Below are positions 26,390 through 39,824 of a stretch of DNA of 64,000 nt, one piece after another. A program made the translations under genes and the position numbers. The stretch's first letter is position 1. Each line of letters opens with the position of its first letter. The DNA comes from Epiperipatus broadwayi (Eukaryota > Onychophora > Udeonychophora > Euonychophora > Peripatidae), in the NCBI GenBank assembly GCA_028023455.1, contig JAQFVV010000031.1, forward strand, positions 4,751,763 to 4,815,762, written 5' to 3'. The notes below the pieces were generated by a model, which was not told the origin of the DNA, searched no databases, and saw only the letters and a program-made list of their open reading frames with translations.

Positions 26390-28350
26390 CAGTCTAGGTT
26401 TTGTTGGTTTTCAATTGTTTAAGATATCAATAATAATTCCATCATTTACTGGAGCTTTGTTCTTTTTTATATACGGCTAAACTCTTCATTTAAAATGCTT
26501 GGAAATATAGAAAATGATTTGCTTGTAGAAGATACTTTGTTTTCTTGTTATTTATTACTGTATAATTCCTTATAGAACTCTTCTGTATATTTCATAGTCA
26601 CCCCTCTTTAATAATTATTCCATAGTCTTACTGCTGAAACAACTTTTCTTCCAATATCAAGATACTGTTTCTTTCTCTTCATATTTATTCTCTTCTGAGA
26701 AACAAAACATTTCTTGTCAATTCACACTTATATATTCTTACCATTATTTACTCTCTTTTTTTTTCGTATTATTTTAGAGAACTTCCAATATTCAATTCTT
26801 ATTAATGGGTTATTATCTTTATTAATCACCTTGTGATCTTCTTTAGATCTATAGTTTCATGCTAGCTTTATTCAATAAAGGAATCATCTCATTAGTTTAA
26901 CATTTTTTTTCTTTATACTTATATTCTTGATTATTGGGATATTGAAGGTTAAAAAGGGCGGATTTGATGCCATGAAATGTGTGGCCAGATTCGTATATGA
27001 TTCCAGCATTCAAAGAGAAGGACACAAAGGCAGATTATAGCCGCAAATGTGAGTCTAGATTAGTTGTTCATTTAACATAAGACTAATCACATAGTAATAA
27101 CATCTTCAATGTCCATCACATTATTTCCCTATATATACCAAGCTCACCATGTTGCTGCATCAAAAATCCTTCAGACATTTATAACTAGCAATCACCATTC
27201 CACCTATCTCACACACTGCCATATTGTATCCTGCAACCTCCAATTAACTAATCGGCTTACATGTTTGGGCACCAAAAAACCCTCAATCTCTGTAACCTTC
27301 TCTTGGATCAACAACTAATCTCGACTCATGTTTGGGGCTATAATTATTTTCAAATAGCTTTTTTTACTCAAATATATCTTATTTCTATTGAAAATTTATT
27401 GTTGAATTGTTACATTTTTCCACTTATCTTGTTGTGGTTCTTATTAAAGTATGTTATTTTCTTATTGATATCAGTTATGTTTGAACTACTCAAAGTCAGC
27501 CAATATTTTAAAATGATTAACAAGTTCTCATTTAAATTCATTGAAATGGTTCTGAAGATTAGGAATATCAACTGTTAATATTATTTTTAATAATTTTCAT
27601 ATCTTTAATATTGTATTAACACATATCTTACATCTTATTAATCAATAGTTACTTTCTCTATTAAATCTATTATAAATATTACAGTCTTAAAATAAATATT
27701 TTCTTTTAGTCAAAATATAATCCAATTTATTTGCAATCACTTGGATGCTTGCAGGCTCATTTAATATTTTCCTCAAATAAAGAATTCATAATGTTTTTCC
27801 TTTTTTTACAATTTCTATCAGTCTGTTTCCTCTCTCATTTTTATCACCATCAGCCATTTCATCTTTCAGTCAGTTTCAAATTGTAACATTAAAGTCCTCC
27901 ATGACAATTTTAAATTGTTGTTTAATGTGATCAAAAGCATTATGTACATCCATATAAATATCCTATATTTCTTCATCAATGAAAACTCGAATTATCTGCA
28001 TTTGATCATTTCCATTATGTTTAATAACTAATCTTGCTATTCTTTCTGATCTACCATCAATCTCCACAATATTGTTTTTCTCCTTATTCTTCCAATATAT
28101 GTGCTTTTATAGCAAAGTTCATGATCATTTTTCTAATCAATTGTCTCTTCACTTTGTTTTTACTCACAAAATCCAACCATGTTCTATACAATATTAGCTA
28201 GTTCTGCTTCCAATTGTTGAGAATTTCTTTCACTTAGTGATTTCTAATCATAGGTAGTTAATTAAAGGGCCATCATCAAATGGCAGACTGATATAACAAT
28301 TAGATTTTTAGCATCCTCCAATATCAGCTTCCAACTGTTGCCTTTGGTTT
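26390..28350 (-). pseudogene. decayed RTE retrotransposon (endonuclease to start of RT)
   Basis: The minus strand aligns in order with the RTE copy at 39825-41870: both share ATTATTGATATC/ATTATAATTCCATCA and the TTAAAATGCTKGGAAAT segment. Toward its 5' side (27780-27930) it reads IVMEDFNVTI and then DEMADGDKNERGNRLIE, the GDFNAxxG motif of the APE-type endonuclease with the G mutated. Stops are frequent. A GC-richer 400-bp piece (26940-27345) without counterpart in the other copy interrupts it. Confidence 0.75.
26940..27345. repeat. unclassified insertion inside the decayed RTE
   Basis: This segment is absent from the otherwise collinear RTE copy at 41140-41870 and is visibly less AT-rich. 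It contains a 27-bp word (GTTCATTTAACATAAGACTA...) that recurs at about 28574-28600. Identity unknown. Confidence 0.5.
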
Positions 28351-29850
28351 ATAATTATAGTTTTCTGAAAATAAGGATCATAATTTAATTTTGTTTGATA
28401 TTATTATAAATCATTCACCACACATTCATTTTGTCTTCAAAAAAATCAACTAATGATTGAAGTTAAGAAGTATCAAGCAACTGAAAAGAAAGACCATAGT
28501 TTTTCTTGATTTTAAACTCACAGATAATAAATCAATAAATTCATCATGCTGGATAATACATGTCAATGAAAAGCATATTTATGTTCATTTAACATAAGAC
28601 TAATCACAATGTCAATAAATTATGGACTGTTCATTATGAATTTGTTATACTGAGTTCCTTCAAGATCTTAAAGACAAATGAAATGGGCTACTATAGAGAT
28701 ATAGCAAACTTAATTTCATTCTCACTTTTTCGTTATTAATAGAAATGTGCAAAAAAGATTAATTTAAAAAAAACAAAAATATTTTTTGTATTTATCCTTC
28801 CAATTAAAATATAGTAGAAAAATCAAATTACAATAGTTGTATATCTAATTAGCTAAAGAAAAAAGTATTGTGATTGATTGGTATATTAAGATTGTTATAG
28901 TGGTACATTTTGTATTTTTTGCTAGAAAAATAAATGTCTAACTTGGAGGAAAAATTAAAAACTCTTAAATAATATTTTAAACCTATTTCAAAATTTGCTG
29001 AGACATATTACTTGTGCAATGCTAATTAAAAGATGACCTTAAGGAATAAACTCCTCTTGGAATGAAGATATTATTATCATTGACAAAAATAAGTGCTTGA
29101 AAAAATCCACTTATTTTGGAATAAGAATTTCATTAATAATAAATTTACTAAAAGTAAAAGTATACACACTATATAAATGCATAATTTAAAAGTGAACCCC
29201 ATTATAATTTTTGAAAAAAATACCAATTAAATTCATTAAATTCAGTTTGACCTGTTTTAAAATTAAAAGTGTTCTAATGTCTCATACTCAAAATAAAATA
29301 TCCAAATTGATATACACCTGATTCTCTTTTTACAAGATTTTGAAATAACAAGAATTAAAAAAAAATTATTTTTCTACACAAGTTATTTTAAAATTACACA
29401 ATCAGTAAAAGTACTTTGGGATTAAAGCTGCTGTAAAATTATTCATGGGAATGAAGAAACATTATGTTATTATCTGGAAGGCTTTAAAAAATCATTTCAC
29501 ATTCTCAAAGTAATTCTTAGATTGTCTTAAGCTGTTATTAAAGTTTTTTTAAAATTCTAAATAATTAGATGTAAGTAATATTAAATAATTTATTTTTCTT
29601 TTTAGATTGTAAATGTTTTTAATTCAGTGTCTATTCACAGATTTGTTTTTAAGATCGAGTTTGACATGATTATTATGTCACTAAACTAAAAAAAAAAATA
29701 TGTCTGTTATTATTATCTAATATTTTTAAAAAGTTTCATCTCTTTATTCTCATTATTTAAAAAACAAAAATTTCTTTTTCTGCAATATTCTTGCAAATGG
29801 AGAAATTTGTTTGTCTGAGTTGCAATGTTTTTGTCATTTTGTTTTGAAAG

Positions 29851-30455
29851 TGTTGTTTTGGTCTGAATTGCAGGTTTCGGGCCCAAATCAACAGTGATAT
29901 CAATAAAAATATGTACATAGATAAACATTGTTAATACTATGCTGATCATGCCGGACTCCCTTCCAGCTGTATATATTATCTTGTCTCATGAGTCATAGTC
30001 AAAACTCTTTGGCTGTATTGGATAGCTTGCCTCAAGTTGGCCATAGTCTTAGCAGCTTCCCGTCCTATCATGAACTTGCCTCACTGCATAGATGTATCGG
30101 TAATGATTATAATAGAAACATCTTCACAGTTGGAAATGGTTTCAATTGAGAACAAGTTCAGTGATTCAGGTTAGATAGACGTTCTTTCTCTTTTTTCATT
30201 TGGCTTGCCTCCAAAACAGTTACCTTTATCTTTCCAAATCCCCTACCTTACTGGAAACAATCATATTCAAGAGCATCATTTCCTATTGGCCTGTGCTAAC
30301 CAACAGTAGCATTTTATAATATTGAATTTCAAAAATCTCACACATTGCCATACTTATGTTTTATTCTTTGGCTATGTTTATACATTGGTTATCCACATGT
30401 TTACACATTGGTTAGTGACAATGAGTGCTCAATCCGATTAAATAAATAATAATTT
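29851..30455 (-). repeat. solo LTR of the gypsy family, end-truncated
   Basis: Begins TGTTGTTTTGGTCTGAATTG, matching the reverse-complemented end of the 3493-4035 LTR, and shares inner words AGCTTGCCTCAAGT, TAGTCTTAGCAG, GGTTAGATAGACGTTCT and CATTTCCTATTGG with the LTR at 53102. The terminal ~55 bp at the right edge are lost or unrecognisable. No internal gypsy sequence adjoins it. Confidence 0.8.
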
Positions 30456-30728
30456 ATTTAGATTTATATTTATTAATTTTGCCAAAAATCTACAGATGGT
30501 AAGTTATACATTGCAAGTTTTAGTGATTGCAATGGTATTTCAATCATGAGCAAACACATGCTTCTATTGTCAGACAGTGATATCAAATAAAATCTTCAGT
30601 ACTTTTCTGATTTATGGACAAACAAGATGTCACCCATATTTTTTATAAATACAATTCTGGGGGCCTACAATTTCGAATGCTTTAGTTATTATATTAAAAA
30701 AAAAAGTTAAATGGATATTTAAGGATTA

Positions 30729-31725
30729 ACAGGGACACCAATATTGATTACAGATAGTTACTTTAAATCAAAAGTCTTTTTGTTATTCTCACCATTCTGC
30801 GATCCGAATGATAAATATTTGTTTGTATATATACAAATATTTAATATGATAAACTGATTAAATATTCAACCTTTTAATGAGCAATACAGTAAGTTGAATT
30901 TGAATCCAGGAGACTATAGAAAAGAAAAAGCAGAAATTGTAGAGATATCAATCCACAAGAATAGACCAACTTAAATTGAGACATGCATGATAGATAGAGC
31001 AGGGATTTATCATGTTTTGATATATGTAAATCTATCCTCTGGGTTTACACTCAGTTTGAGCACAAAATTCTGATTAGTAAAACTAATATCACATTTACTT
31101 TTTTCAAGAATACCCTTTTATTTACCCAGGTATCCAAGATTTGATTTTCAATTAGAAACTTTTGTTTACTTGTACATTTAACCTAATTGTTATTTAAGTG
31201 ATTAAATTATTTGTCATTTAAAAAGTCTGAATAATCTCATTTTTTTCACTATTTTACCATTCCAATGATAAATATATGTGCATACATGTAGAAATTTGAT
31301 TAAAATAGTAACTAAAGACAAATAATATTTAACCTTGAAATAATTAAATGTGGCATTAGTTCACTAATCACAATTTTGTGCTCAAACTGAGTTTAAATCC
31401 AGAGGATATATTTTATTTATATGAGAATCTGATATAATCTCTGCTCTATCTATCATGCAGGTTCTCAATTTAAGTCAATCTATCCTAGTGGATTGATATC
31501 TACAATTTCTGCTCTTTCTATTCTACGATTCCCTGGATTCAAATTCAACTTACTGTACTGCTCACTTAATTATAAATGATTGAATATTTAATCAATTTAT
31601 CACCTTAAATATTTGTATATATATACGCACAAAAATATTTGTTTCAGATGGCAGAATAGTGAGATAAACAAAAACTATTTTGATTTAAAGTAATTCTCCA
31701 TAATCAATCTTGGAGTCCGGGCTAA
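30729..31725. mobile_element. foldback-type inverted repeat element
   Basis: Two ~400-bp arms, 30729-31120 and 31330-31725, are reverse complements: paired landmarks are ATTGATTACAGATAGTTACT / AGTAATTCTCCATAATCAAT, CAATACAGTAAGTTGAATTT / AAATTCAACTTACTGTACTG, and CTCAGTTTGAGCACAAAATT / AATTTTGTGCTCAAACTGAG. About 200 bp separate the arms. There is no transposase. TSDs were not identified. Confidence 0.85.
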
Positions 31726-34700
31726 TTTTTAAGTACCGTTAAATAAAATAAAATTAATAAATTCCAATAAATTCCATTAATTTTTATTTCAATTTTTTTT
31801 AATTATAACGTGGATGTGATAATACGCTTTGAACTTTGATGGTTTGAATAGAGAAACCAATGAGTGTTTCACTATGTTATCCGTTTCAAGTTTTTTTATT
31901 TTTCAAATAAATTTATGTTCCTAAAACTTATTTTTTATTTATATGTTCAATTTATATGAAGTAAAATTTGATAGCACACAAAAAATATTACATTCTAACA
32001 AAAATGTTCATATGGTTTATTTAATTATTTCTTGCCGGAACCAATCTCCTTATTTTTCTTATATATAATATATTTTTGTATACGAATTTCTTTTACACAT
32101 AATTTTTGGGAACCAATCTTCTGTATAAAAAGAGAATTAAGTATATAACAGTTTTCAATAAAATAATATATATTGGAATCTACTAGGAATAAAAGAATAA
32201 CAAAATGTAAACAGCAGCCCAATGGACTATTGAATCATTTCAGTACTAATTATAATAAAATTTGTGATAGTTAATTTACAGGAAAATGAATTTCAATGGC
32301 AATTGTTCCTATTAAGCATCTTTCAGTCCAATGGATAGTAATACAAGACAATTGATTTAGTATTACATTTCAAAGGAAAGTTTTATCTTTTTATATATCA
32401 TCTTTAAAATAATTATGTAATTTAATTTATAATGATATTTATAGTATTACAAAAGTAATAAAATCAATAAGAATAAATATTATTGATATTTTTGTTTTTA
32501 TATTTTTTTGCATAAACTGGGTAAAATTCTGAACATTAGAATATGTGAATATATGACTTTAATACTAAATGAATTAAAATTTTTAAAAATTAATAACTCG
32601 TATGTTTGTGAAATCTACAAGTTCTTTGTTTTCTTTTATTTTGTCCAAGAATAGTAATTTCACTCAGATTATGATTAATATTATCTTTAGTTTCATTTAT
32701 AAGTAAACCTTACTCCTAGAAATTTCAATCATGGAATTATTTTTAGTATTTGCAAATTTGTATTATTTTTCTTAAATAATTTAATTGTATCTGTAAAAAA
32801 ATTGCATTTAAAACTAGATTTAAACATAGTCATTTATTTTAATCTATGCTTTTTTTTATGTATTGGTAGCACCTGGATAGAGGTAAATCATGATCATTAC
32901 TTTTGTATTATAATATCAAATATTTTGCAAGTGGAATTTAGGCAACTAAAATATGTTTAGCCATTTGTAGTACTCAAGGTATTTGATTTCATTTATTAAC
33001 AAAACAAGGGTTCATAGTTCTTATCAAATGTAAGGATTTTAAATGTCATTAAGTCAAAGACATAAGATTTGAATCTAGAGGAGACTTCATTCTTTTGATT
33101 ATCCAACCAAGAGGCTATTCTCTTTCTATCCTGTTACATTTAAAGCAAAGACAACAATTGATCATTTTATTCAATTGTTCTAATGGACTTATTAAATGTT
33201 TTATATTATGAATAGTATTATATTGAGTTTAACTTAGTATTAAGATCATCTAAGTGATTACTTCAGGTAAATTGATAACTATTGTATTATCTAGTATTGT
33301 TTTAATAATGGAGAGATGATTTGTGGCTTGGATGACAAGATGTATCCCTATTAATATTTGTTCCATGATATAAAACTGAAGATGAAGGCTAAATCTTATA
33401 TTTCATTCAAGATTTTAAGGCTTTTTGTATTCCACCTTAATTTATTGTATTGAAAGGGATTTAATTAAATCACTTTAGTGATAGAATTAAACCCGAATAA
33501 GCTATTAATTATTAAAACTCCAATTAAATTATTTTACCATTAAACTGTTTCTAAATAAATGTTTTAGAATTAAAATTGGACTTAATAACAGTAAATTATG
33601 TTGGCATTAATATAGGACTTAAATGAACAATTTTTAACATTAAAACAATAATCTTTAGGATAGAGCTAATCTATCCAACAATAGAATTTGATTACCAAGC
33701 ACTAAATCAATAAAAACATAGGAGACATCCACCAGAAAAATTAATATGTATTAATTAGAGTATATATAGAGAGTCATCACATTAAAAAAGGAACAAAATG
33801 ATGCTACTACTAAAATGGAGAATAATTTCTGATGGGTAATATCACTATAAAATTTGATAGAATAGCTTTAATACAGTTATTACTATTTTTTACAACATAC
33901 TATAAAATGGTGAATTTGAAATCAAAATATAACTTTATAAATAAATTAATAAAGAAAATAAAGTATGAATAATTTTATGGATTTGGAGAAAAGGTTAAAG
34001 AACTGTATGGAACAGAATAATATAAGTATTGGATAAAACATCAAAGAAAATCGGGAATATGGAAATGAATTGATAGCAGAAAATAAGGGACTCAGAAATT
34101 AAAATAGAAAAATCAAATCCATAGATGATAGAAATATGAAAACATTGAAGGGCTTAAACAAAAATCTGCTGTGAGTTTAGATAGTAAATATAAATAGCAA
34201 TTCAATAAACATTTGAAAAAACAGTTATGCTATCACAGTGGAACATCATAGAGGATATGTAAATATATTTTGTTAGTAGAGGTACAATACTTACAAAATG
34301 GTTGATTTGAATGTAATATGGATTGTGCAATCAATCAACCACTTCAGATTTTAAAAAGTGACATAAAGGCAATGTATTTTAAGCCAAATTTGTTGTTGAA
34401 GATTATTGTTATTTGCAAATTCTGAAAAAAGGTGGGTAATTATGTGTAGGTGAATTATCTGCTAGTAAAGTTTGTAAAGGTATAAACAATTATTTCAACA
34501 TAAAGAAGATAATCTAAGACTGGCTCTAGAGAATGAGTCTATAAATGATTATGAGCTATGAAGATGCTGAGGAATATGAAATTAATTTACATGAAGGAAA
34601 GACTAATAAACTCATCTCACTGGAGGAAAACAATCAGATAATTGCATTGTACATAATATTCTCTAATCTTTTATAAAGTTGCAAATTTATTGTTGGTGGA

Positions 34701-37189
34701 AAAGATCATTATGTTGGAGTATGCAATAAATAAAAAATAGAGAATCATCAAAGCACAATTTATTTTTACCATACCATTTACTAGATAATATGTGAGGAAA
34801 TATTTCCTGAGTATTCCATAATTATAATGGCTCAAAAATTTTAATCCTCAAAGATATCCTGCAGAATTGCACAATGTTTTGTATTTAGTAAAATATGTAA
34901 ATTATTATGGGTCTAATTGAAAACATATAACCTCTGGTAATGATTGTAGCTATATATTTCTATGGAATTAAAAAATTGAACATCATGATTTTTTTTGGTG
35001 ATCTGGAGCACTATTGGATAATTTTTTTATTTTAACAATAATATTAAATAGTAATGTCAAAATGTAGATATATTCCCATGAATGTCTTAAAGTAGAATAG
35101 ACTACTATCCCTAAGATACAAGATCATTGCATTTAATTCTATTTATGAATATGGGTAATAAAATATTAGATCAATATTTTTTATCTGAAGATAATCCAGT
35201 AAATCAATAAAACAGAAAATCTTGATAGGGACTTATTCTATAACAATTGGTACAATCAATGAAAAATATTATTCCATGTGATAACTATGTAAACAATCTA
35301 TGTTAATATATCAAATTTTTATAATACCCTTGTTTTTAATATTAGTGGTTGGGTATTTGTAAGAAACACATAGATCAACAAAAACTATGACCATTATCAG
35401 AAATTTAACTTTTTGAAAGATCATTTGAAATGATCAAAGCATATCCCTTTATGATAAAAGATTCTTACAATGCAAGTTAAAATATTATAACAAATTGAGT
35501 TAACTTCAAACACAAAATTAATAGAAATATAGTCAAAGTGAAATGGATAAATAAAATATATGGAAATATCAGAAATATATATACTTTTTTTGTATGTGAA
35601 AAGGCAGTGTAACCAAGTATATCCCAATCAAATTCATTATTAAATATAAAGATAAAAGTTAACCAAACAGTGGATTAAGAAAGTCTAAAAATTATTTAAC
35701 CTTATTTTTTAATCAATAATCCAATTAATCTTTAGCTATTTATAATATTAATGTTTTTGAAATATGTATTGATGGAAGATAGAGATATGTTATCTATGTG
35801 CGACTTTGGTTAATAACTTATTTTATATTCCTACAAAATAAAATAATATTAATTTCAATAACAATTTTTGTTTTTCAATAATAAATAAAGTTAATATTTT
35901 TAAAAAAATTTTTTACCTATCATTTTTCATCCTGTTAACAAATAATCCAAAAAAAATCAATTTACAATTATTATATATCTACTTACCTGAAAAAAGAGAA
36001 TTGTGATTAAGTGATCTTCACGGAGTGTTTTAGAAAAGAATAGGTATATTTTGTTTGTTTCTTTTACATTTAATTTTTATTTTATTTGCCAAGTCATATC
36101 ACGTTTATTGATAGTTCTAGAAATAATGAGAATATAGGGCTATTTAAAACAAGACATGAAAGAGCAAATTATTTTTGGAAAAAAAGAATTCACTATCATT
36201 TCAGAAAATTGGAGAAATTGTTATATATATATTAAAATATATATATTAGCAAATATTTTTTTTAAAAACATTTATTAAAAATAAAGCTATAAATAAAGCT
36301 TATAAATGAATACAGTAATTGCAATTTGAACTTCATTATTTAAAAAAAAAAAACAACAACAGAAATACCAATAGCATAGATTTATTTTAAAAGAAAAAAT
36401 ATGCTAGTACAATATACTCAAATTATAATGTCCAAAACTAGTTACACAACAATCTTAAATAGAATTAAAATATAAATTAAAAAAAGCATTCATTGAACTA
36501 CAATTAGAAATAAAATAGGGGAATATATTTCCCAGTGATTTATTGAAATTATATTATAGTGGGTGAATTTATTGAAGCAAATATTTTAATAGCAGTTGCA
36601 TACATTAAAAAAATTTTTGTCCAATGGATATTTAAAAAAACTATTGACTAATTAAAAAAGGATTCTAAAGATATATTGTTACCATTTAACATGAAAAATA
36701 TTTAATATTCTTGTATAACAACGACATGAAGACAAATTTAATAATTTTATTATATAACATCTTATAAAATAATTATGTAATTTTTTATTGTTAATAAACC
36801 CGAGTTTTTTTATTGTTATGATCATGCTTGTATTATTTCCAAAATTAATAATAAAATGAATAAAGAAAAATATTATTTTAAGATTATGTACACTGGAATT
36901 AAATATTAGCTATTGTATGAATTGATATCTCATTAAACTAATAGACTTCTATGTTTGCACAATTTATTAAGTTTTTTATTTATTTATGCCAAAAATCATG
37001 ATTATTATTGGAAAGATGTTTCATAAAATATGATTAGCCTTAACATTGGAATTATTTTCATAATAATTTTTTTTTTCTTAAACGATTTAATTATTAAAAG
37101 ATTTTACATTTGAAAAAAAAAATTCTCAGCTCTCCTTTTTAACGTGTGCTAGTACGATTTTCATGATTCAAATATTACATGCTAGTCTT

Positions 37190-37285
37190 GCATTGATGGT
37201 CGAGAGGTCAGCGTGACTGCTTTGCACTTGCAGGCAGTTGCCCGGGTTGCGGGTTCTGTTCCAGCCGATGCTATGACACTTTAAA
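37190..37285 (+). repeat. tRNA-derived SINE-like head
   Basis: The sequence GCATTGATGGTCGAGAGGTC resembles a tRNA 5' part with A box, followed by GCGGGTTCTGTTCC (B box). GCATTGA at 37190 can pair with CCGATGC at the far end as a 6-bp acceptor-like stem with a wobble. An A-rich tract follows. The minus-strand piece at 5590-5775 shares the same words. Not a functional tRNA gene, as no regular anticodon arm forms. Confidence 0.55.
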
Positions 37286-39824
37286 AAAAAAATATTACAA
37301 GCTATTGTTAGAAATGTGATATAATTTAGATGTAAAACATCCAAATTGTATCTCATTCATAATATCAGCATTTATTACTTTCTAATTGCTTAAATCAAAA
37401 ATAGGTTATTAAAAGAGAAAGGATTGTGATCACCATCATACCTGGACAGAAATAATATAATGATCATTAAATTGTTATATCATTCAATATTTTACAAGAG
37501 GAATTTACTGGCATCAGATCACTGAAATAAATCTTTAAATACTCGTACAAAAAAAAAAGTTTATACATAAGAATCAAGTGGGAAGATCTTAAACTTTATT
37601 CAAGATGAATGGATATGATTTAGTTTGTCTTACAAGTAGGAGCTATCTCAGAATCTTGATAAGTGATATCAATTTTTGAGGGATACTGCAGTATTTAGCA
37701 ATGTTCAAAGAGCATGTGAATGAACTCATAACTTAATATAACTATATCTTTTTTATGACTGTGCCATGGTTTATATATCACTGATGATGAAGAATAAATA
37801 TTTACATCATCTGAATTACAAATGATTGGTGCAAAAGTCAGTCCATTTAATCCTAGTTTGTATTCCAACCAGGGATTCAATTAAATCATTTTGATGAAAG
37901 AATGAGTTTTAAATAAACTATTAGTTATCAAAACAAATTTAATTAAATGACTTTGCTTATTAAAAATAAAATTAAAAAAAAACATTTGAGCATTAAAAGT
38001 GAAATTTATTAGATTATTTTGTCATTAGAACTGAACTTGAATAAAGAAATTTTGGCTCTAAAATACTTTCGAAACTTTAGTTTTAAAATAAACCAAATAT
38101 CAACTAACTAAAACAATATGAATAATAAAAGAAAAGCACTCAAAAAAAAGATAAACTCCAAGCTTATATTAACTAAAAAATATAGAAAAAATCAAAGCAC
38201 TATAACAATGACACATTTTAAATATTTTTTATACATACTATAAAATCACAAAGTTAGAGAAAAGTGATTAAGGGAGAAGAAATAAAATATAGTATGAAAT
38301 ATAGTTATATGGATCTAAGACAAAGTAAAGGAAAATATGAAACAAAGTTATATGAATATATAGAAGTTTAAAAGAATGGGACATAAAATGGTAAAGAGGT
38401 ATGAGAATGTTGGAAAAAATTGTGAGCAAAATAACATTGATTCAAAAATGAAAAGATAGAAAATTTGCATAAAACATTGTAAAAAATTACTGGTTATCTT
38501 AAAATTCTGCTATGAATTCAGTTGATAATAAATATAAAAAACTGTTATCTAAAAATCTGCAAATGAGAAGTAATTTTGATATTATGAAGTTGAAAATATG
38601 ACTGAATATGACTATTCTAATCATAAATTTATTAATCTCTTTTGATTTGATGGAGGTGGGGATCTTCATATAGATGAACACTTAGAACTAATATACAAAC
38701 TGGAACATCATGAAAAATTGGTAAATACTTTATATTTTAATATTACAGATATAAGACTTGCAAATGATTATAACAAATTAAATGAAATGATATGGGATTG
38801 TAAAATCAATCAACTACTTCAAATTTATGATAGTAGGAAAAAAAATTATATAGTTTAGGTAATATGTTGTTTCTTGATGAACACTGTTTATAATCAAATT
38901 TTCAAGTGGATAAAATATCTATTTCTGGAGTATTAAAGGAACAAACATTTAATCCAAGATAAAAAATCTGCTGATAAAATTGTTGTAGAGGATGATTTTT
39001 AAAAAGATTTATTTATAGTATATGATTAATTTGCAAGAAGGACTAATACTCTTATCACAATGAAAGAAAGTAATCACAAAATTGTACTATGTACAATATT
39101 CACCATTTCTTCATGGTTGTATAAACTACTGTTGGTGGAAGGTATGTTGTAATGTATGATAAATAAAAAAAAGATAGTCATCAAAACAAAATAGAAATGT
39201 TTATTACTTCAATTAGGATATATTTCAGTGAACATTGATTTTCTTCACTCCCAACCATAATGGCTCATAAATTTTGCTTCTCAGTAATGATGAAGATATT
39301 TACAACATTAATTCTTTATATTCCAATGGTAATTGATGCACCAAATAATGTAGTAAGCTTGCATAATTTTTTATTTTCAGTAAAAGATAGAAATATTAGT
39401 AAATATATAGCCTTTGGCCAATACTACATATATTTTTCTGCTATAAAGAACTGAAAACACTGGTTTTTATTTTATTTTTAGCAGTAAAGGCAGAGTAACT
39501 GATTGCTTGAACTCCATTCTTAGCATTTTATCTACAAGCAGATTTAGATATTGATATCAAAATTTTAATATCTTTATATGATAACATTTTAAAAGAACAA
39601 CCAATTACAAAATGCATGATTCTGATATTTATATTTTATTTTCAAATTCATCTAGCAACAAATTGGATTGATATTTTATATCTAAAAGTAATCCAGTAAA
39701 TCAAAAAAATATTAGAGAAGTTCTATGCTACAAAAACAGTACAATCAGTGAAGAATATTGTTTGATGCAAATAGTACTTAATCAATCTACAATAATATAT
39801 CAAATTGTTTAATTATTATCATTT

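Larger units (their letters stand above)
28741..35865. repeat. diverged segmental duplication, copy 1
   Basis: Ordered similarities to copy 2 include: 28741-28960 with 35880-36070 (AAAATCAAATTACAATAGTT / AAAATCAATTTACAATTATT, then TATATCTAMTTA and GTGATT); 32400-32940 with 36765-37505 (TAAAATAATTATGTAATT; CTTAAAYRATTTAATT); 33380-33640 with 37585-38060; 33950-35290 with 38280-39800 (TAATGGCTCAWAAATTTT; CCAGTAAATCAA). Copy 1 carries two extra insertions (29851-30455 and 30729-31725). Identity is low and the unit is not coding in any obvious way. Confidence 0.65.

Noticed and set aside
27109-27578. Two overlapping plus frames
   Set aside because: They lie across the boundary of an insertion in an antisense RTE relic; composition only.
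37190-37285. Functional tRNA gene
   Set aside because: No regular anticodon stem-loop or proper T arm; better explained as a SINE head.
38280-39454. Idea that the duplicated segment carries a Polinton-type DNA polymerase (IMAHKF near 39260)
   Set aside because: Only one short exonuclease-like word; no further motifs in order in either copy.
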